Part shown: piece by piece, positions 23,640 through 36,400 of the stretch | Position numbering within the stretch: position 1 is the first letter of the stretch | Layout of the letters: each line of letters begins with the position of its first letter | Origin: Ailanthus altissimus | Taxonomy: Eukaryota; Streptophyta; Magnoliopsida; Sapindales; Simaroubaceae | Length of the DNA: 64,000 nucleotides | Direction of reading: 5' to 3' | Assembly: GCA_946807835.1 (NCBI GenBank) | Contig: OX327696.1 | Location: 8,320,501-8,384,500, forward strand | Position numbers and translations under genes: made by a program | Notes under the pieces: generated by a model | What the model was told of the DNA's origin: nothing | Databases searched by the model: none | Seen by the model: only the letters and a program-made list of their open reading frames with translations

Positions 23640-24990
23640 TTTTTTCACAAAAAAAGGAAGAGACTTTAATGAGATATTTTCTCCTATAATAAAGTACATC
23701 AAAATTAGGTTGATTTTGTCTTTAGTATCCTATTTTGACTGGAAAATAGAATAGTTAGATGTCAAAATTGTCTTTTTGCATGGTAAATTTATGAACAATT
23801 TATATAAAATAGCCTTCTGATTTTAAAGATAAAACAAATTCAAATTTAGTTTGTTTTCTTAAAAAATCAGTTTAGAGTTTAAAATAGTCACTTAAGTAAT
23901 GGTATAAAAGATTTAATTTTTTTTATAACCAAATTGATTTAAAAAAAAAGTAATTTTGACAATTATTTCTATTTTAAAGGCCCATGTAGTAAAAATGATA
24001 TTTATTTACTTTTATATGTTGATGATATGTTGTTGGCTAGTTATAATAAATAAGAAATTATAAAGTTAAAAGAATTTCTTAAATCTGAATTTGAAATGAA
24101 AGATTTTGGTCAAGCGAAAAATAATTTTAGGAATGAAAATAACTAGAAACAAATTTTAACATAAGTTATTTCTATTTTAGAAAATCTACATAATGAAAGT
24201 TTTGCATAAATTTGGATTGCTTAGTAATAAGCCAGTTAAAATTCCTCAAATTGCCCATTTCTAATTTTCTTTAAAATAATGTTCTTCAACAAATCAAGAA
24301 AAACATGAAATGGCTTCAGTACCTTATTCAAACGCAATAGGATCCATAATGTACTTAACGATCTCTATTAGGCTTGACTTAGCTCATTCCATTAGTGCAT
24401 TAAGCAGATATATGTCTAACCATGGTAAAGAACACCAGCCAGGGATTAAGTGGATGCTGAGATATTTGTCTGGTTCATTGGATTATGGTTTATTGTTTAC
24501 TAGAACTTATCCTAGAATTGAGCTTATAGGTTTTGTAGACTCTGATTTTGCAGATGATAGAGATAAGAGGAGATCAACAACTTTTTTTTTATTACAATTT
24601 GTGATAATTGTATAAGTTGAAAATCTCAACTTCAACCAGTTGTAGCTTTTTCTAGCACTGAGGTAAATTATATTGCTTTGACTAAAGTTGTCAAAGAAGG
24701 AATTTGGTTATAAGGAATACTCAAAGAATTAGGAATTTTAAATAAAATTATAAATATTTACTTTGACAGTCAAAGTGCTTTACATTTATGTAGGAATCTT
24801 GTTTTTTATGAGAGGACCCAGCATGCCATGTTAAATACCATTTTATCAGAGACATAATTGCTAAAGGGCAAATTAGAGTAAAAAAGATCCCATCTAACAA
24901 TAACCTAGCAGATATAGGTACCAAAGTTCTGCCTCTAAGCAAGTTCACATTGTGTTTAAGCTTATTGAACACAGATAAAAGGTGAAGCTA
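23640..24990 (+). pseudogene. Copia reverse transcriptase/RNase H fragment, heavily decayed
   Basis: Several shifted frames on + together follow the Copia pol order. NEIFSP and IRLILSLV are near 23665-23730, LDVKIVFLHGKF near 23757, YVDDMLLASYNK near 24018 (the YVDD catalytic motif intact), and FEMKDFGQ near 24090. VPYSNAIGSIMYL (about 24317), DLAHSISALSRYMSNHGKEH and FVDSDFADDRDKRRST follow to 24585, with a frame shift after. RNase H-like remains with KEFGY, SQSALH-like and later words run to about 24990. Gag, protease and integrase are missing, so this is a truncated element. The longest intact stretch is 101 codons (24310-24615). Confidence 0.85.
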
Positions 24991-25073
24991 TGAGAACTGG
25001 GCTATGACGCAAATGAGAGCTCCATCTACACTGAACAAGATACTTTTACTTTGGAAACCAATGTGGAATTTGT

Positions 25074-25531
25074 GATTGATGTGTGGTTCCTAAAGTAAAA
25101 TGTATAAGTTTAGAAGAGCATTTTTGAGATTTTGCATTAAATTTAACCTAAGAAGTAAAATGCTGCCATTTTGTATTATATATATATTTGTGTTATCCTT
25201 AGGTTAACATACACTTATCATTTTCTAGAGTATTTTCTTATTTAACAGCTGCATTTTCTCTCTGTAATTAGGGTTCTTCATCTCTGGTTGTCTTTCTGGG
25301 TTGTAATCAAAACTTGTAATGGTGATTATGAGTGTGTTCTTAACTTAGGGCTATAATCACTCTTTGATACAGTACAATAGGTTTTTGTTTGTTGAGCCCG
25401 AGTAGATATAGGCTACAATTTAGTAGCTGAACCACTATAAATGTTGCTTGTCTTATGTTGCATATGTTTTTTGGTTCTTAAATTGTGTTACAGTTTTGAT
25501 TTGAGTCTTGCGTTGTTAATTTTATAACAAC
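25074..25531 (+). repeat. Possible 3' LTR of the adjacent Copia fragment
   Basis: It follows the end of the RNase H remains, begins TGATTGATGTGTGG and ends TTTTATAACA. It has leader-like and TATA-like text (TATATATATAT near 25180) and no coding potential. Neither a partner LTR nor a target duplication is visible, so the limits are a guess. Confidence 0.3.
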
Positions 25532-25640
25532 TCATTAGCTTACCAATTTGTTGGATAGCATCCCAAATTCTAAAATTTAATCATCACCAAAGTTCATAGC
25601 AGAAAGTAATTGGAGATAATTAGACTCGACTTCAACATTA

Positions 25641-28600
25641 TCAAGACTGTGTTGTTGCAATAATTAGAGTCCGTGAATAATGACCATCACCATTGCTGGC
25701 TCTACTGAAACAAAGAAAGTTTTTCTTGAAGCTGTAGATATCAAAACCCAACCATGGTGATCCCGAATAACAATTCTCAAAATTATTAAACCATGTCCTC
25801 GATCCATTGTTACGTTTGTATTTAGTTTCAAAGCACCACAAGCTGGTGGTTTCCATCTTATAGGCTCCCTTTATGGAAGAGACGAAAGAGCATTAGCCTT
25901 TTCAAATTCCCAGACATAAGCCTCAACCGATAGTTACTGCCACTGTATTGATCAAGATCATATTCTGCATAAAGGAATTTCTTCGAAAGTAGCATCTCTA
26001 AAGAATAATTGACCATTTTTCAAGCTCTTGCGCAGATAAACATTGCAAATAATCAATAGCCATACTAGTAAAGGAGACTTGATCGGAAAATAATATTCCT
26101 TGCATAAAGAAAAAAACAGCCTATATCTTCTTTAATATCTTACAAAACCACAACGCGTGAGGTGTTGTTTCTTAACATGAGTGGCACAAAGAGCAAGCAT
26201 CTTCCACCTTAACACTGTGACTCCTCATATTAGCAAGATGGGGTAACCAATTGTACGTTGCTTCCCACAAGAAGATTTTTATCTTTGAAGGAATGTTAAG
26301 GCCCTAAATATGTTTCCACTAGTCTTGCAAGCCAGATGAAAATGAAAAGGCAAAAGAAGAGCTGAGGCACGAAACCAACCAACATCTACCAATCTTACAA
26401 GTTGGATAAAGGCAAAAGTCCCAAATTAGCTTCTCATTATCACCTGTATTACTAATCGAAATACTTAAAATGGCCTTAATCTCTTCCCAGCAAAAACGTT
26501 GACTAATGAGATTAACATCTTATAGCTTTGAGTTCGTTTGGAGCTCTTTAATTGTGGTAGTTTCTAGTAGCTTGTGAGGGAATAGCGGTTTGAAATAGTA
26601 TGGACGTGAGAGCCAACGATTGTAATATACCAACAACTTAGATGCATTGCTAACTTTCCATCTCGAACTAGCTTCAATAATTTATCTACCCTATAATAAG
26701 CTTCGCCATAAATAAGAGGAGGAGGATTTTACTTTAGCTTGCATGAAATTAAAGTTAGGGTAATAACAACTCTTTAACATGGGCCACCAAAGAATTAGGA
26801 GAATGGATTAGATGCCATCCCTGCTTTACCAATAAAGATTGATTAAAAACATGCAATTTTTGAAATCATAATCCATCTAACCCCTTGTGTATACAAAGAA
26901 CTTCCTACTTGCACCAATATAGCTTTTGCATGTTATCTGTCCCACCCCACCAAAACCGAGCACTGAGCTAATGCAATTCGTTAATTAAGGACTTAGGAAT
27001 TTGGAAAAGACTCAAAGAGTAGGATGGAATAGCTTAAACCACTACTTTGAGAAGTAATTCATGATCTCTTGCAAAAAAAAATGCTAATTTTCACCCTGTT
27101 AGCTATTACATACTTTTCCTTTATATGACTAAAAAGTGTCTTCCTTCTCCTTCCGACATAATCTGGTAACCCCAAGTACTTATCATGTTACTTGACCAAT
27201 TTAACACCTAATAACTATAAAATCTATTGCTCCATACCTGGCTCCTGAAGCTTACTAAAACAAATGGCCAATTTCTTATAATTTACCATTTGACAAGATA
27301 TTTCCTTATAAGATGACAACACCATTTTCATCGTTTCGCAGTCACTAAATCGAGCTCGATAAAAAAACTATCGTTTACAAAAAAAAATAAATGGGAAATA
27401 TAGGGACCCCCTCTACCACATTGAATGTTGCGAATATCTCTATTAAGCTCCGTTTGTTTAAAAAGAGAAGATAATCCCTCTACATAAATAATAAACAGAT
27501 ATGAAGAGATTGGATCACCTTGCTAAATACCGCTGGACAGTAACACAAAACCCAAACCATTTTGTTGATTGAGAATTTAAAGGAAACCAAAGACACACAC
27601 TGTATAATCTTTTGACACCAACCACCTCATAATAGCTTTTAAGAATTGCCACTCAATACGATTATAAGCTTTGGACATATCAAGGTTCAGAGTTAAGAAA
27701 CCCTATTGTACTTTTAAGCGCCTTTTTAATGCATGAAGGTATTTATATTCAATAATAAAATTATCAATGATAAGTCTACTAGGAATGAAAGCATTCAGGG
27801 AATCAGAAATAATATCATCCAACATTAGCCTCAATCTGTTAGTAAGTGTCTTTGAGACAATTTTATAAAGTATATTGCATAAGCTAATTAGAAGAAAATC
27901 CGGAACCCCCCTTTGGTTTATTTATTTTTGGCAACAAAACAATCAATATCTCATTAACAAAACTAATATCAGCCCTGTCATTCAAGAAGGACAAAAAAAC
28001 AGAAGTAATATCCTTACCAACCTCAAGCCAAAACTTCTGGTAGAACAAAGCCAAAAATCCATCAAGTCCCAGTGATTTGGTTAAAGACATCCAGAAAATA
28101 GCCATTTTAATCTCTTCCACTGTAAAGAGTGCATCAAGGATATGATTTGAAGATTCAATAATCCTTGGTGAGACACAACTCTAGACAAATGTTAAGGCCT
28201 CAATAAAACACTATGAGGAAGAAAATAAGTCAACAAAATAGTCTTTGATCACCTTTGCCGTGGAATATTCCTCACTCTGTTAAAGACTTTGACTATCCAA
28301 CAATCCAGTTATCCTATTCTGAGCTCGCCGAGATGTTGCTTTATAGTGAAAATAGCGAATATTGCGATCCCCCATCCAAAACCATGAAACCCTAGACCAT
28401 TGCCTCCAATATGCCTCCTTTTTCTCCATAAGTGCATCAACCTCCCTTTTAATAAACCTCAATTATAGCCACGAGACCGCAAATATATTCTGATTGAGTG
28501 TATTGAGTTGCCGTTGTTTTTGTTTGAAAGTCCTTGTGAGGTAATTGAAATTGTGGAATTCCATTCATGTAACTTTGAACTAATGGTTGATAAATTCTCC

Positions 28601-29690
28601 TAAATTGAATCTAGCGAGATACTTGGAGAATCCTAACCTTTTTTTAACAATCTTCGCACACTCAATCAAATTTAGCCATGCAGCTTCAAAGTGAAATCAA
28701 GTTCTTTGTCGTTTGCCCCTTAACAATCTTTGGTACCCCATTTGGACATAGCATTCCAGCACCAACGGTCAATGATCCAAACTAGAAAATTTTAAATGTT
28801 TCACCACAAGATCTGGAAAACATTTAAGCCAGCCCAAAGTATAACCTTTTTTGTATGAAGCTATCCAACTGTTGTCTTTTGCACTAAGTAAATTTTAGCC
28901 TAATAAACCCTATATCCCTAAAGGAACATCTATCTAATGTTTCTCAAAATTTGTTCATTAGATAACTCAACCTAGGAGCATACTCCACTTTCTTGGAAAG
29001 GTTCAAATTTCCTTAAAATCTCCCCTATAAGGCCATGAAAGGGATGAGAGACTCTGTAAACATTGTAATAAAGTTCATGAGTGAGTGCGTTGTCTAGCAT
29101 CCAGGTTGCCATAAAACCTAGTAAAACGCCATGGTTGCTAGTTATGTTGAGAAACCAAAACATCTATATGCTAGCAAGAATAAGACATTAGTTGTACAAA
29201 CACCATATAAAAAAAAAAAAACAGTTATCTAATATTTCTTGAAATTTGTTTATTAAATAACTTGGCCTAGAAGCACACCCCACTTTCTCAAAAAGGTTCA
29301 AAATTTTATTAAAATCTCCCCCATAGAGCCATAAAAGTGATGAGAGACTTTACAAACTTCGTAATAAAGTTCATGAGTGAGTTCGTTATTTAGCAGCTAG
29401 GTTGCCATAAAACTCAATAAAACACCATGGCTACTAGTTATGTTGAGAAACCAAAACATCTATATGCCAGCAAGAATAAGACATTACTTGTATAGACATT
29501 ATATCCCACCAAAATAAAAACAAACCTCCGCTCTGACCCACTTTATCAATCACTAATATTTTGGTAAAACCTAATTGAACTTTTAGAACTTCTACTCTGA
29601 TGGTCTCCAACAAAAAGACCAAATTGGGGCATAGCTCTTGCATGTAGTCACATAGGATATGAAATGACCACAGATATTCCAAATCTCAAA
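25641..29690 (-). pseudogene. LINE ORF2: endonuclease / reverse transcriptase / RNase H-like, broken
   Basis: Endonuclease words NLVFLLET, GQSGGLFLFW and VMSYSCWHIDV (29680-29440) match plant L1 APE domains. YWRQWSRVSWFWMGDRN then YFHYKATSRRAQNRI (28460-28300) are the usual spacer. MAIFWMSLTKSLGLDGF, FYQKFW and EILIVLLPKIN (28100-27920) begin the reverse transcriptase. Further RT blocks (SKTLTNRLRLML, FIPSRLI, LDMSKAYNRIEW) run to about 27500, where the catalytic box appears as FVND in place of FADD. A zf-RVT-like segment (WEATYNWLPHLANMRS) is near 26260. A tail with SPWLGFDIY, probably RNase H-like, reaches 25641. Stops are frequent throughout. Confidence 0.8.
28931..29504. repeat. Tandem duplication (~296-bp period) within the LINE
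   Basis: The segment from about 28931 to 29208 is repeated directly at about 29226-29504. Anchors are CATCTATATGCTAGCAAGAA at 29161 and CATCTATATGCCAGCAAGAA at 29457, and TATCTAATGTTTCT at 28931 against TATCTAATATTTCT at 29226. The copies differ at many scattered positions, so the duplication is old. A run of about 13 A residues at 29209-29221 lies at the junction. Confidence 0.9.
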
Positions 29691-30142
29691 CATTCCAACT
29701 GAATAACTTATTGTGATTGGCAAACCTACTCCGTGTCAAGAACCACCGTTAAAGTAGAAGACACCATATCCGAGTGTGAGACAGTTTTGTGTTATGCCAA
29801 ATAGAGAAGTACCCGCAAATTAAATGCCATCAAGCTCTATACGACTGGTTTTTAATCACTAGTCCCCTTCTTTTCGCCTTTTTATTCAAAACAAAATAGG
29901 AGAAATAATCCCCCGCTTTTTGTTTACCATCGAAAGAAACCTCAATCTACTTAAGACCATGATAAACATCCAAAGACAATGCATGGTTAGACATGTTACC
30001 TTAGAAATGAGCTTTGACTTTAGTAAAGGTAGAAGTAGTAAATGCGTCGAATTAAAAGAAGCTTGGTAGAATTTTGCGAGATATAGTATTCAATTTTCCT
30101 ACCAAAAAAAAAAGGCTTCGAAGGCTGACATGGACTAATAAT

Positions 30143-31386
30143 TTAGAGATATTTTGAAAGTCCACCAAAAGGATTTGGCACATTCTCATTCGAAGATCCT
30201 GCCACATTAACTGAAATATATTCCACACGAGGCTTCTTAACGTGCGTAGGAGAGTTTTGGGATTCCATCATTGAAAAGGACACGTTAGGAGAATTGTTTC
30301 CCACTGCGAGAGTTTGAATTAGATCACGGTTAATAGGGCCATGTGAATCTAATTCATTTGCATGAACTGCCACTTTTAAAGGATATGAACTGCCCACTAA
30401 CATAGCCTGTTACGTTACCAATGGCTTAGTGATCTCGTTGTCTGATCTAGACACAACTGCCAATGAAACACCACTAGTCATCAGAATTCCATTGACCACC
30501 AGTTCAGTAGTGGCCCATTGGCTGACCAATACTGGATTAACCACATCCCCCTCAGAACAACCACCAAGACTATCATTTTCTGAAGTAGGGCTACACGACC
30601 ATTTGCTCAAGGGATCTACCAGCGACTTATTAGGAGAGGTCAGGCTAAAGTCAGTTGGTTCACGATTCCTTCCCTACTTGGCCAAAAACAACCCATTAAA
30701 GCTAATTGGGCTAGCTCGGATAAGTGGGGTATATACTTGTGAAGATAAATCTATGTCACCACTACCACGAGAAGGGCACTCCTTCAACGGATGACCAAAT
30801 AATCTACAACCAAAACAGATTTCCGAGAGGTACTCATAGCGCAGCAAAATAGTGCAAAATAATGGCAATCTCATCCAACCTTGAGACTTGAACCCCACAT
30901 GCAGGTTCTAGTGGAATTGATATGTCAATGTTTACTCTAACCATAAAATAATGACCGAAACACTTACCAAAAACACAATTGTCAATTCCTCAACCTAGCC
31001 GAGCATCGACTCGATCATTTTACAGGCTTCATGGTTTATAAAGAAAACAGGTACCTTATGTAGTTAAATTATTCATAAATACACGGTTAAAGAAAAGGTT
31101 CTGTAACTAACCAAGGCTACAAAGGGCTTCAAAGTCAATAAGCAGTTGTTAAACGATCATGGACCACCAGCAAGCACCCTCCGACGGTCCATATCCGATT
31201 TAAAATTAAAATGAACATATTACGTCCTAAGGGAACAGATTCAACAGAGAACGACTCAACTGTTTGACATATATGCTTCACAGAATTGATAAAGTGTTCA
31301 TGTTTAAAAGGGCGAAAATGAAGATCCTTACCAATAATTGACAAAACTACACGATCCTCACTGACTTTATGGATAGAAGGATTCAA
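30143..31386 (-). pseudogene. LINE ORF1: DUF4283 gag-like protein with CCHC zinc knuckle
   Basis: The N-terminal part at 31386-31135 has the DUF4283 flavour (LSIIGK, GRNMFILIL, then a VGGCLLVVHDR-like end in place of the usual EGGPW motif). A zinc knuckle CFGCRLFGHPLKEC (C-X2-C-X4-H-X4-C) lies at about 30815-30770, preceded by YEYLSEI as in plant LINE ORF1 proteins. A serine/asparagine-rich tail continues to 30143. In-frame stops, for example at 30410, break the frame. It would bind element RNA. Confidence 0.75.
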
Positions 31387-31480
31387 AGTGATAATCGGAA
31401 GACCACTGCTAGAAATGACAATAGCACTATGTTTATTTGTTAAAATTCCAAATCTATAATAGTTTTTGAATCACGAAAGA

Positions 31481-32876
31481 GTAGCTTACAAAAGATGAAA
31501 ATATTGTATCATAGAAATTAGGCAAGGCAATTGAAATCTTTATAAATTTCCTTTTTAATGGAGCATGAAACTTGTTTTACTCTACGATTTAATAAATATA
31601 TAATACATCATTTAAAAATAAATAAAATAATATTTAAAAAGCGTAATATTATTTTTAATGGTCACTTAAAATGTGCGAGCATTGTGCCTTCAAGACCATT
31701 ACTAGAGTAGTTTGGTCTGAATTTCAAACAAAATTAATGCAACTTTTTGCTCATAGATGCTGAGGTTGGAAGAGATGTATATTTGAGGTTGACAATTTTC
31801 TTTCCAAGGAAAATGCTAAACGTTATACCAATTGTAGATTGTGATAGGAGTGATTATTAAAAATGCATACATGTGTGTTTATTTCAAAGCTTCAAAAGAA
31901 GAAGGGAGTTCCAAGTGATATCAAAACAAAATCTTAGTAATTGAAATGACAGATCACACTATATACACGAGGATTGTTTGTCCTATTTCATTTTATAATT
32001 TTAATTGGTACAATTTTTATTTTTTAGATAAAATAATATTTGGATTCTTAAAATTTTAAGAAAGAAACATGTAAGTTTTAATGTTTTTAAAAATTTTATT
32101 TACACTCTTATTAAATAATAATTTCCGTTAACTTTAACGGCAAAAAAGTCAAAAATAGAAATTCTATTTTGATTGAAAAAAGTGAATGTTAATTAAATGC
32201 TAAAAAAATGACTTAAACTTTTGATCTCATAATTAAGAATCATATTTTAATCAATTAAACTATATTCTAACTTTATGTTTACATGTAAGTTTGTAAATCT
32301 ATTAACAAATTATTCTCAAGATTATATGTTAATAATTTTTTTTAATTTTTTTTATTAATATGGTTTAAATATACTACTTACTACTGTGGTACAACAAATT
32401 TTGTTAATATAATGTCAAAATAAAAAATACAAAAATGTAAAACAATAGAACCCTAATCACCATTTGTTGTTGTCACAGGTCACCGTTCGGTAGCGATGGG
32501 CAATGACAATAGTGGCCAATGACAACGAGTGGTGGCTAAGACAAATTTAACGTTGTTGTTTGATGGATTTGAATGAATTTAAGGTTTGGATATCTTTAGA
32601 TGGATTTAGGGTTTTTTTAATTTAAAATTTAATACATTTTGTTAAATTTTAAAATATTTATAAAAATTAAAATATAAAATAACTTTGTAAATTTTTTATT
32701 AATTTTAACATAATATTCTTTAATAGTTAAATATTGCTATTAATTTTTTAAACTTAAAAATATTATTAAAATTAAGTCTTACTTCAACTATATTAATGAT
32801 AATAACCTAATTTTTAATTAAAAAATATTTTAAGATTATTTTTAAAATAAAAGAATGTAATAATCAATTTAAACGT
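31481..32876. other. AT-rich spacer, no gene seen
   Basis: A short GC-richer patch at about 32460-32530 has no coding frame. The rest is AT-rich with no features I can support. Confidence 0.55.
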
Positions 32877-33167
32877 TGTTGTGAATAATAAGATGAAGAA
32901 GCAAAAATTTTGAATTAGAATACAAAGTGTAAATATCAATAAACACTTTTACAAATATATTAATATTTGAACTTGTTTCTTACTTATACATAAATGAAAA
33001 CACTTACCTATATTTATAGAGTGAGGGAATGAGAAAGAAGTGAAATCTTTTCAATGTAGGATTTTGGTAGAGAACACTATTTTATAACACTGTTCACTTA
33101 TACGGTACTGTTCATCTATATGATACTGTTTACTTATACAGTACTGTTCATTATTATATTTATAACA
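32877..33167 (-). repeat. 3' LTR of the minus-strand Copia element
   Basis: 291 bp, TG...CA on the + strand. It retains many C and G bases (for example GAGTGAGGGAATGAG near 33020) that are A or T in the other LTR. The end carries degenerate ~20-bp units of the type TACTGTTCAYTTATACGG at about 33090-33155. Confidence 0.9.
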
Positions 33168-33449
33168 CTGCCTCTTGAACCCTACCATAATCCCAACTTT
33201 CCCTTTAGGTTACACCATTTTTAGTTGTATTTTACATTGCCAAAGAAATACAACTCTATTTTGTACAACGGTGTCTAACGTGTTTAATACTGCCTCATTA
33301 AAAACCTTGCTAGTAAAACCCAGTGGGATAAAACCTAGTCAAAGAAAAAAAGAGTGCAGTACACGCTTGTAACTAACACTTTTCTTCTTCTGAAAGAATA
33401 TGCTCCCCTTGATGAAATGTTCCCCCTCAAAGTAACATCCTATCAATTT

Positions 33450-36400
33450 GCCAACTTGTTGAGTCAATGCTTGCCAATCTTGTAAACCAGTTTCTCAAAA
33501 GTTGAAGTTGGTAGAGATTTAGCTAACAAATCTGCAAAGTTGTCAGTAAAACGTATTTGTTTCACATCAATCTTTTTGTTTTATTGCAGTTCATAGGTAT
33601 TAAAGAATTTTGAAGAAATATGTTTGGTTCTATTTCATTTGATATATCCGCCTCTAACTTGAGCAATACAAGCTGCATTATCTTCATATATTGTTGTTGG
33701 AATATCTATTGCAAAACGTAGGCTACATGTACTCTGAATGTGATGAATGACGAATCGTAGCCATATGCATTCTCTACTTGCTTCGTGGAGTGCAAGAATC
33801 TCAGAGTGATTTGATGAGGTAACAACAAAAGTTTACTTTATGGATCGCCATGAGATTGTTGGATTGTTGTAGGTAAAAACATAATCTGTTTGTGAGCGAG
33901 CCTTATGGGGATCAGATAAGTACCCAGTATCTACATATCCAACTAGACCTGAATTTTCTGTTAGTTCATTAGAATAAAATAGTCCCAAATTTATTTTTCC
34001 ACATAGATAACGAAATATATGTTTGACACTATTCCAATGACGTCGAGTTAGTGCAGAGCTAAATCTTGCCAATAAATTTACTGCAAAAGCTATGTGCGGT
34101 CTAGTACATTAGGCTAAATACAATAAAGCACCAATTGCATTTAGATATGGTACTTCTGAACCAAGTATCTTCTCAGCATCTTCTTTGGGGCGGAATGAAT
34201 CCTTTTTAGGATCAAGAGACTGAACAACCATATGGGTACTTAATGGATGGGCTTTATCCATATTGAATCTTTTCAAAATCTTTTCAATATAAGTAGATTG
34301 ATGGATAAAGATTCCATTTGATTTATACTCGATCTGCAAGCCAAGACAGTATTTGGTCTTCCCTAGGTCTTTCATTTCAAATTCCTTATTTAAGTATTCT
34401 GCAGTTTTCAAGAGCTCTTCAGGAGTCCCGATCAAATTCATGTCATCCACATATATAGCTACAATAGCAAATCCAGTGTTTGACTTCTTTATGAATACAC
34501 ATGGACATATTGGATTGTTAATATAACATTCTTTTATCAAATATTCACTTAGACGGTTATACCACATGCGCCCAGATTGTTTTAATCCATACAAAGATTT
34601 CTGTAGCTTAATTGAGTACAAATTTCGATTACATACTTCTGGCATTTTAAATCCTTCAGGGATTTTCATATAAATATCTGTATCAAGTGATCCATATAGA
34701 TATACCGTTACTACATCCATAAGATGCATACCAAGATTTTCTGAGACTGTCAAACTTATCAGAAATCTAAATGTTATTGTGTCCATCACGGGGGAATAAG
34801 TTTCATCATAATCAATACCAGGTCTCTGCGAGAAACCTTGAGCAACAAGTCTTGCTTTGTATTTGATGACTTCATTGTTTTCATTACGTTTCCGTACAAA
34901 AACCCATTTATGTCCTACGGGTTTGACATCTTCAGGTGTCCGGACTATAGGTCCAAATACTTCCCGTTTAGTTAGTGAAGTCAATTCTATTTATATTGCT
35001 TCTTTTCATTGAAACCAATCATGCCTTTCTCTACATTCATCAACAAATTGTGGCTCAAAATCATCATTCATAATTTCAGTAGCTACTGCAAATGAGAACA
35101 TATTATCAATGATTGTTTTATCTTATTTCCACATCTCTTCTGTATAAGTATAATTTATACTATTTTCTTCATTTTGAAGTTCTTGTGTCTTTTCTGGGAC
35201 TAATATGTCTTCTGAAACTTTTGTCTCTTCAGGGATATGTGTCACTTCAGGGACTTGTGTCTCTTCAGGGACTATTAATCCTTTTGTTGTTTTAAAGAAT
35301 GTGGATTCATTTGCTCGAGCATTATTTTTAATAAGATCTTATGTTTTTATTTTTCTTTTTCGCAGAACAGTATCATTTGAACCAATTGGTCTACCACGCT
35401 TCTGGCGTGCTACGGATAATTCATTTGCTGTTATTTGATTAGATTGTTCTACATGAACAATCACCCAGGCTAGTGTATTAGCAGCTGGTATATATGATTT
35501 GGTTACTTTGATGCATCTATAAATACGTCTGGTAATTCATTTGCTATTCTTTGAAGATGAACAATTCTTTGCACCTCATTTTCACATTGAGTTGTGCGAG
35601 AGTCTAAATGAGACATAGTTGTCGTTTTTCAAGAAAGTTCATGCCTTACTTCAGGAGGTAAATTTCTTTCCCCTAATAATGGGAATACTGTCTCATCAAA
35701 ATGGCAATCCGCAAATCGTGCGGTAAACAGATCACCTGTCAAGGGTTCAAGATATCTTATAATTGATGGTGAGTTAAAACCAATATAAATCCCCAAGCGA
35801 CGTTGAGGTCCCATCTTAGTGCGTTGAGGAGGTGCTATAGGTACATATACAACACAACCAAATGTACGCAAATGAGATATATTAGGTTGATGACCAAGTA
35901 CAAGTTGTAATGGAGAATATTGATGATAAGCAGTCGATCTAAAATGAATTAATGATGCAGCATGAAATATAGCATGTCCCCATGCAGAAGTTGGTAATTA
36001 TGCGCACATCAATAAAGTACGTGCAATTACCTGAAGTCGTTTAATTAAGAATTTTGTCAATCCATTTTGTGTGTGAACATGTGATACAGGATGTTCTACT
36101 TCAATTCTCACTGATGTACAGTAGTCATCAAATGTTTTGGATGTAAACTCACCAGCATTAGCTAAACGTATTGTCTTAATAGGTATTCTGAAAATTGTGC
36201 CCTTAATTTAATAATCTGTACCATTAATTTTGTAAATGTAACATTTTGTGTAGATAATAAACACACATATGATCATCGCGCAGATGCATCAATTAAAATC
36301 ATAAAATACTGAAAAGATCCACTTGGTGGATGAATTGGTCCACATATATTTCCTTAGACCCTTTGTAAAAATGATGGAGATTCTAGACTAATCTTAGAAG

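Larger units (their letters stand above)
25560..31480 (-). mobile_element. L1-type LINE retrotransposon, inactivated
   Basis: About 5.9 kb on the minus strand with the plant L1 order: ORF1 (DUF4283 and CCHC knuckle), then apurinic endonuclease, reverse transcriptase, zf-RVT-like and an RNase H-like tail. Many stops and frame breaks are present. There is no poly-A tail or target duplication at the left (3') end, so that end is truncated or eroded. A ~296-bp tandem duplication lies in the endonuclease part. Such elements copy themselves by nicking DNA and priming reverse transcription on the target. Confidence 0.85.

Noticed and set aside
30429..30794. 121-codon + strand open frame
   Set aside because: It is the antisense shadow of LINE ORF1.
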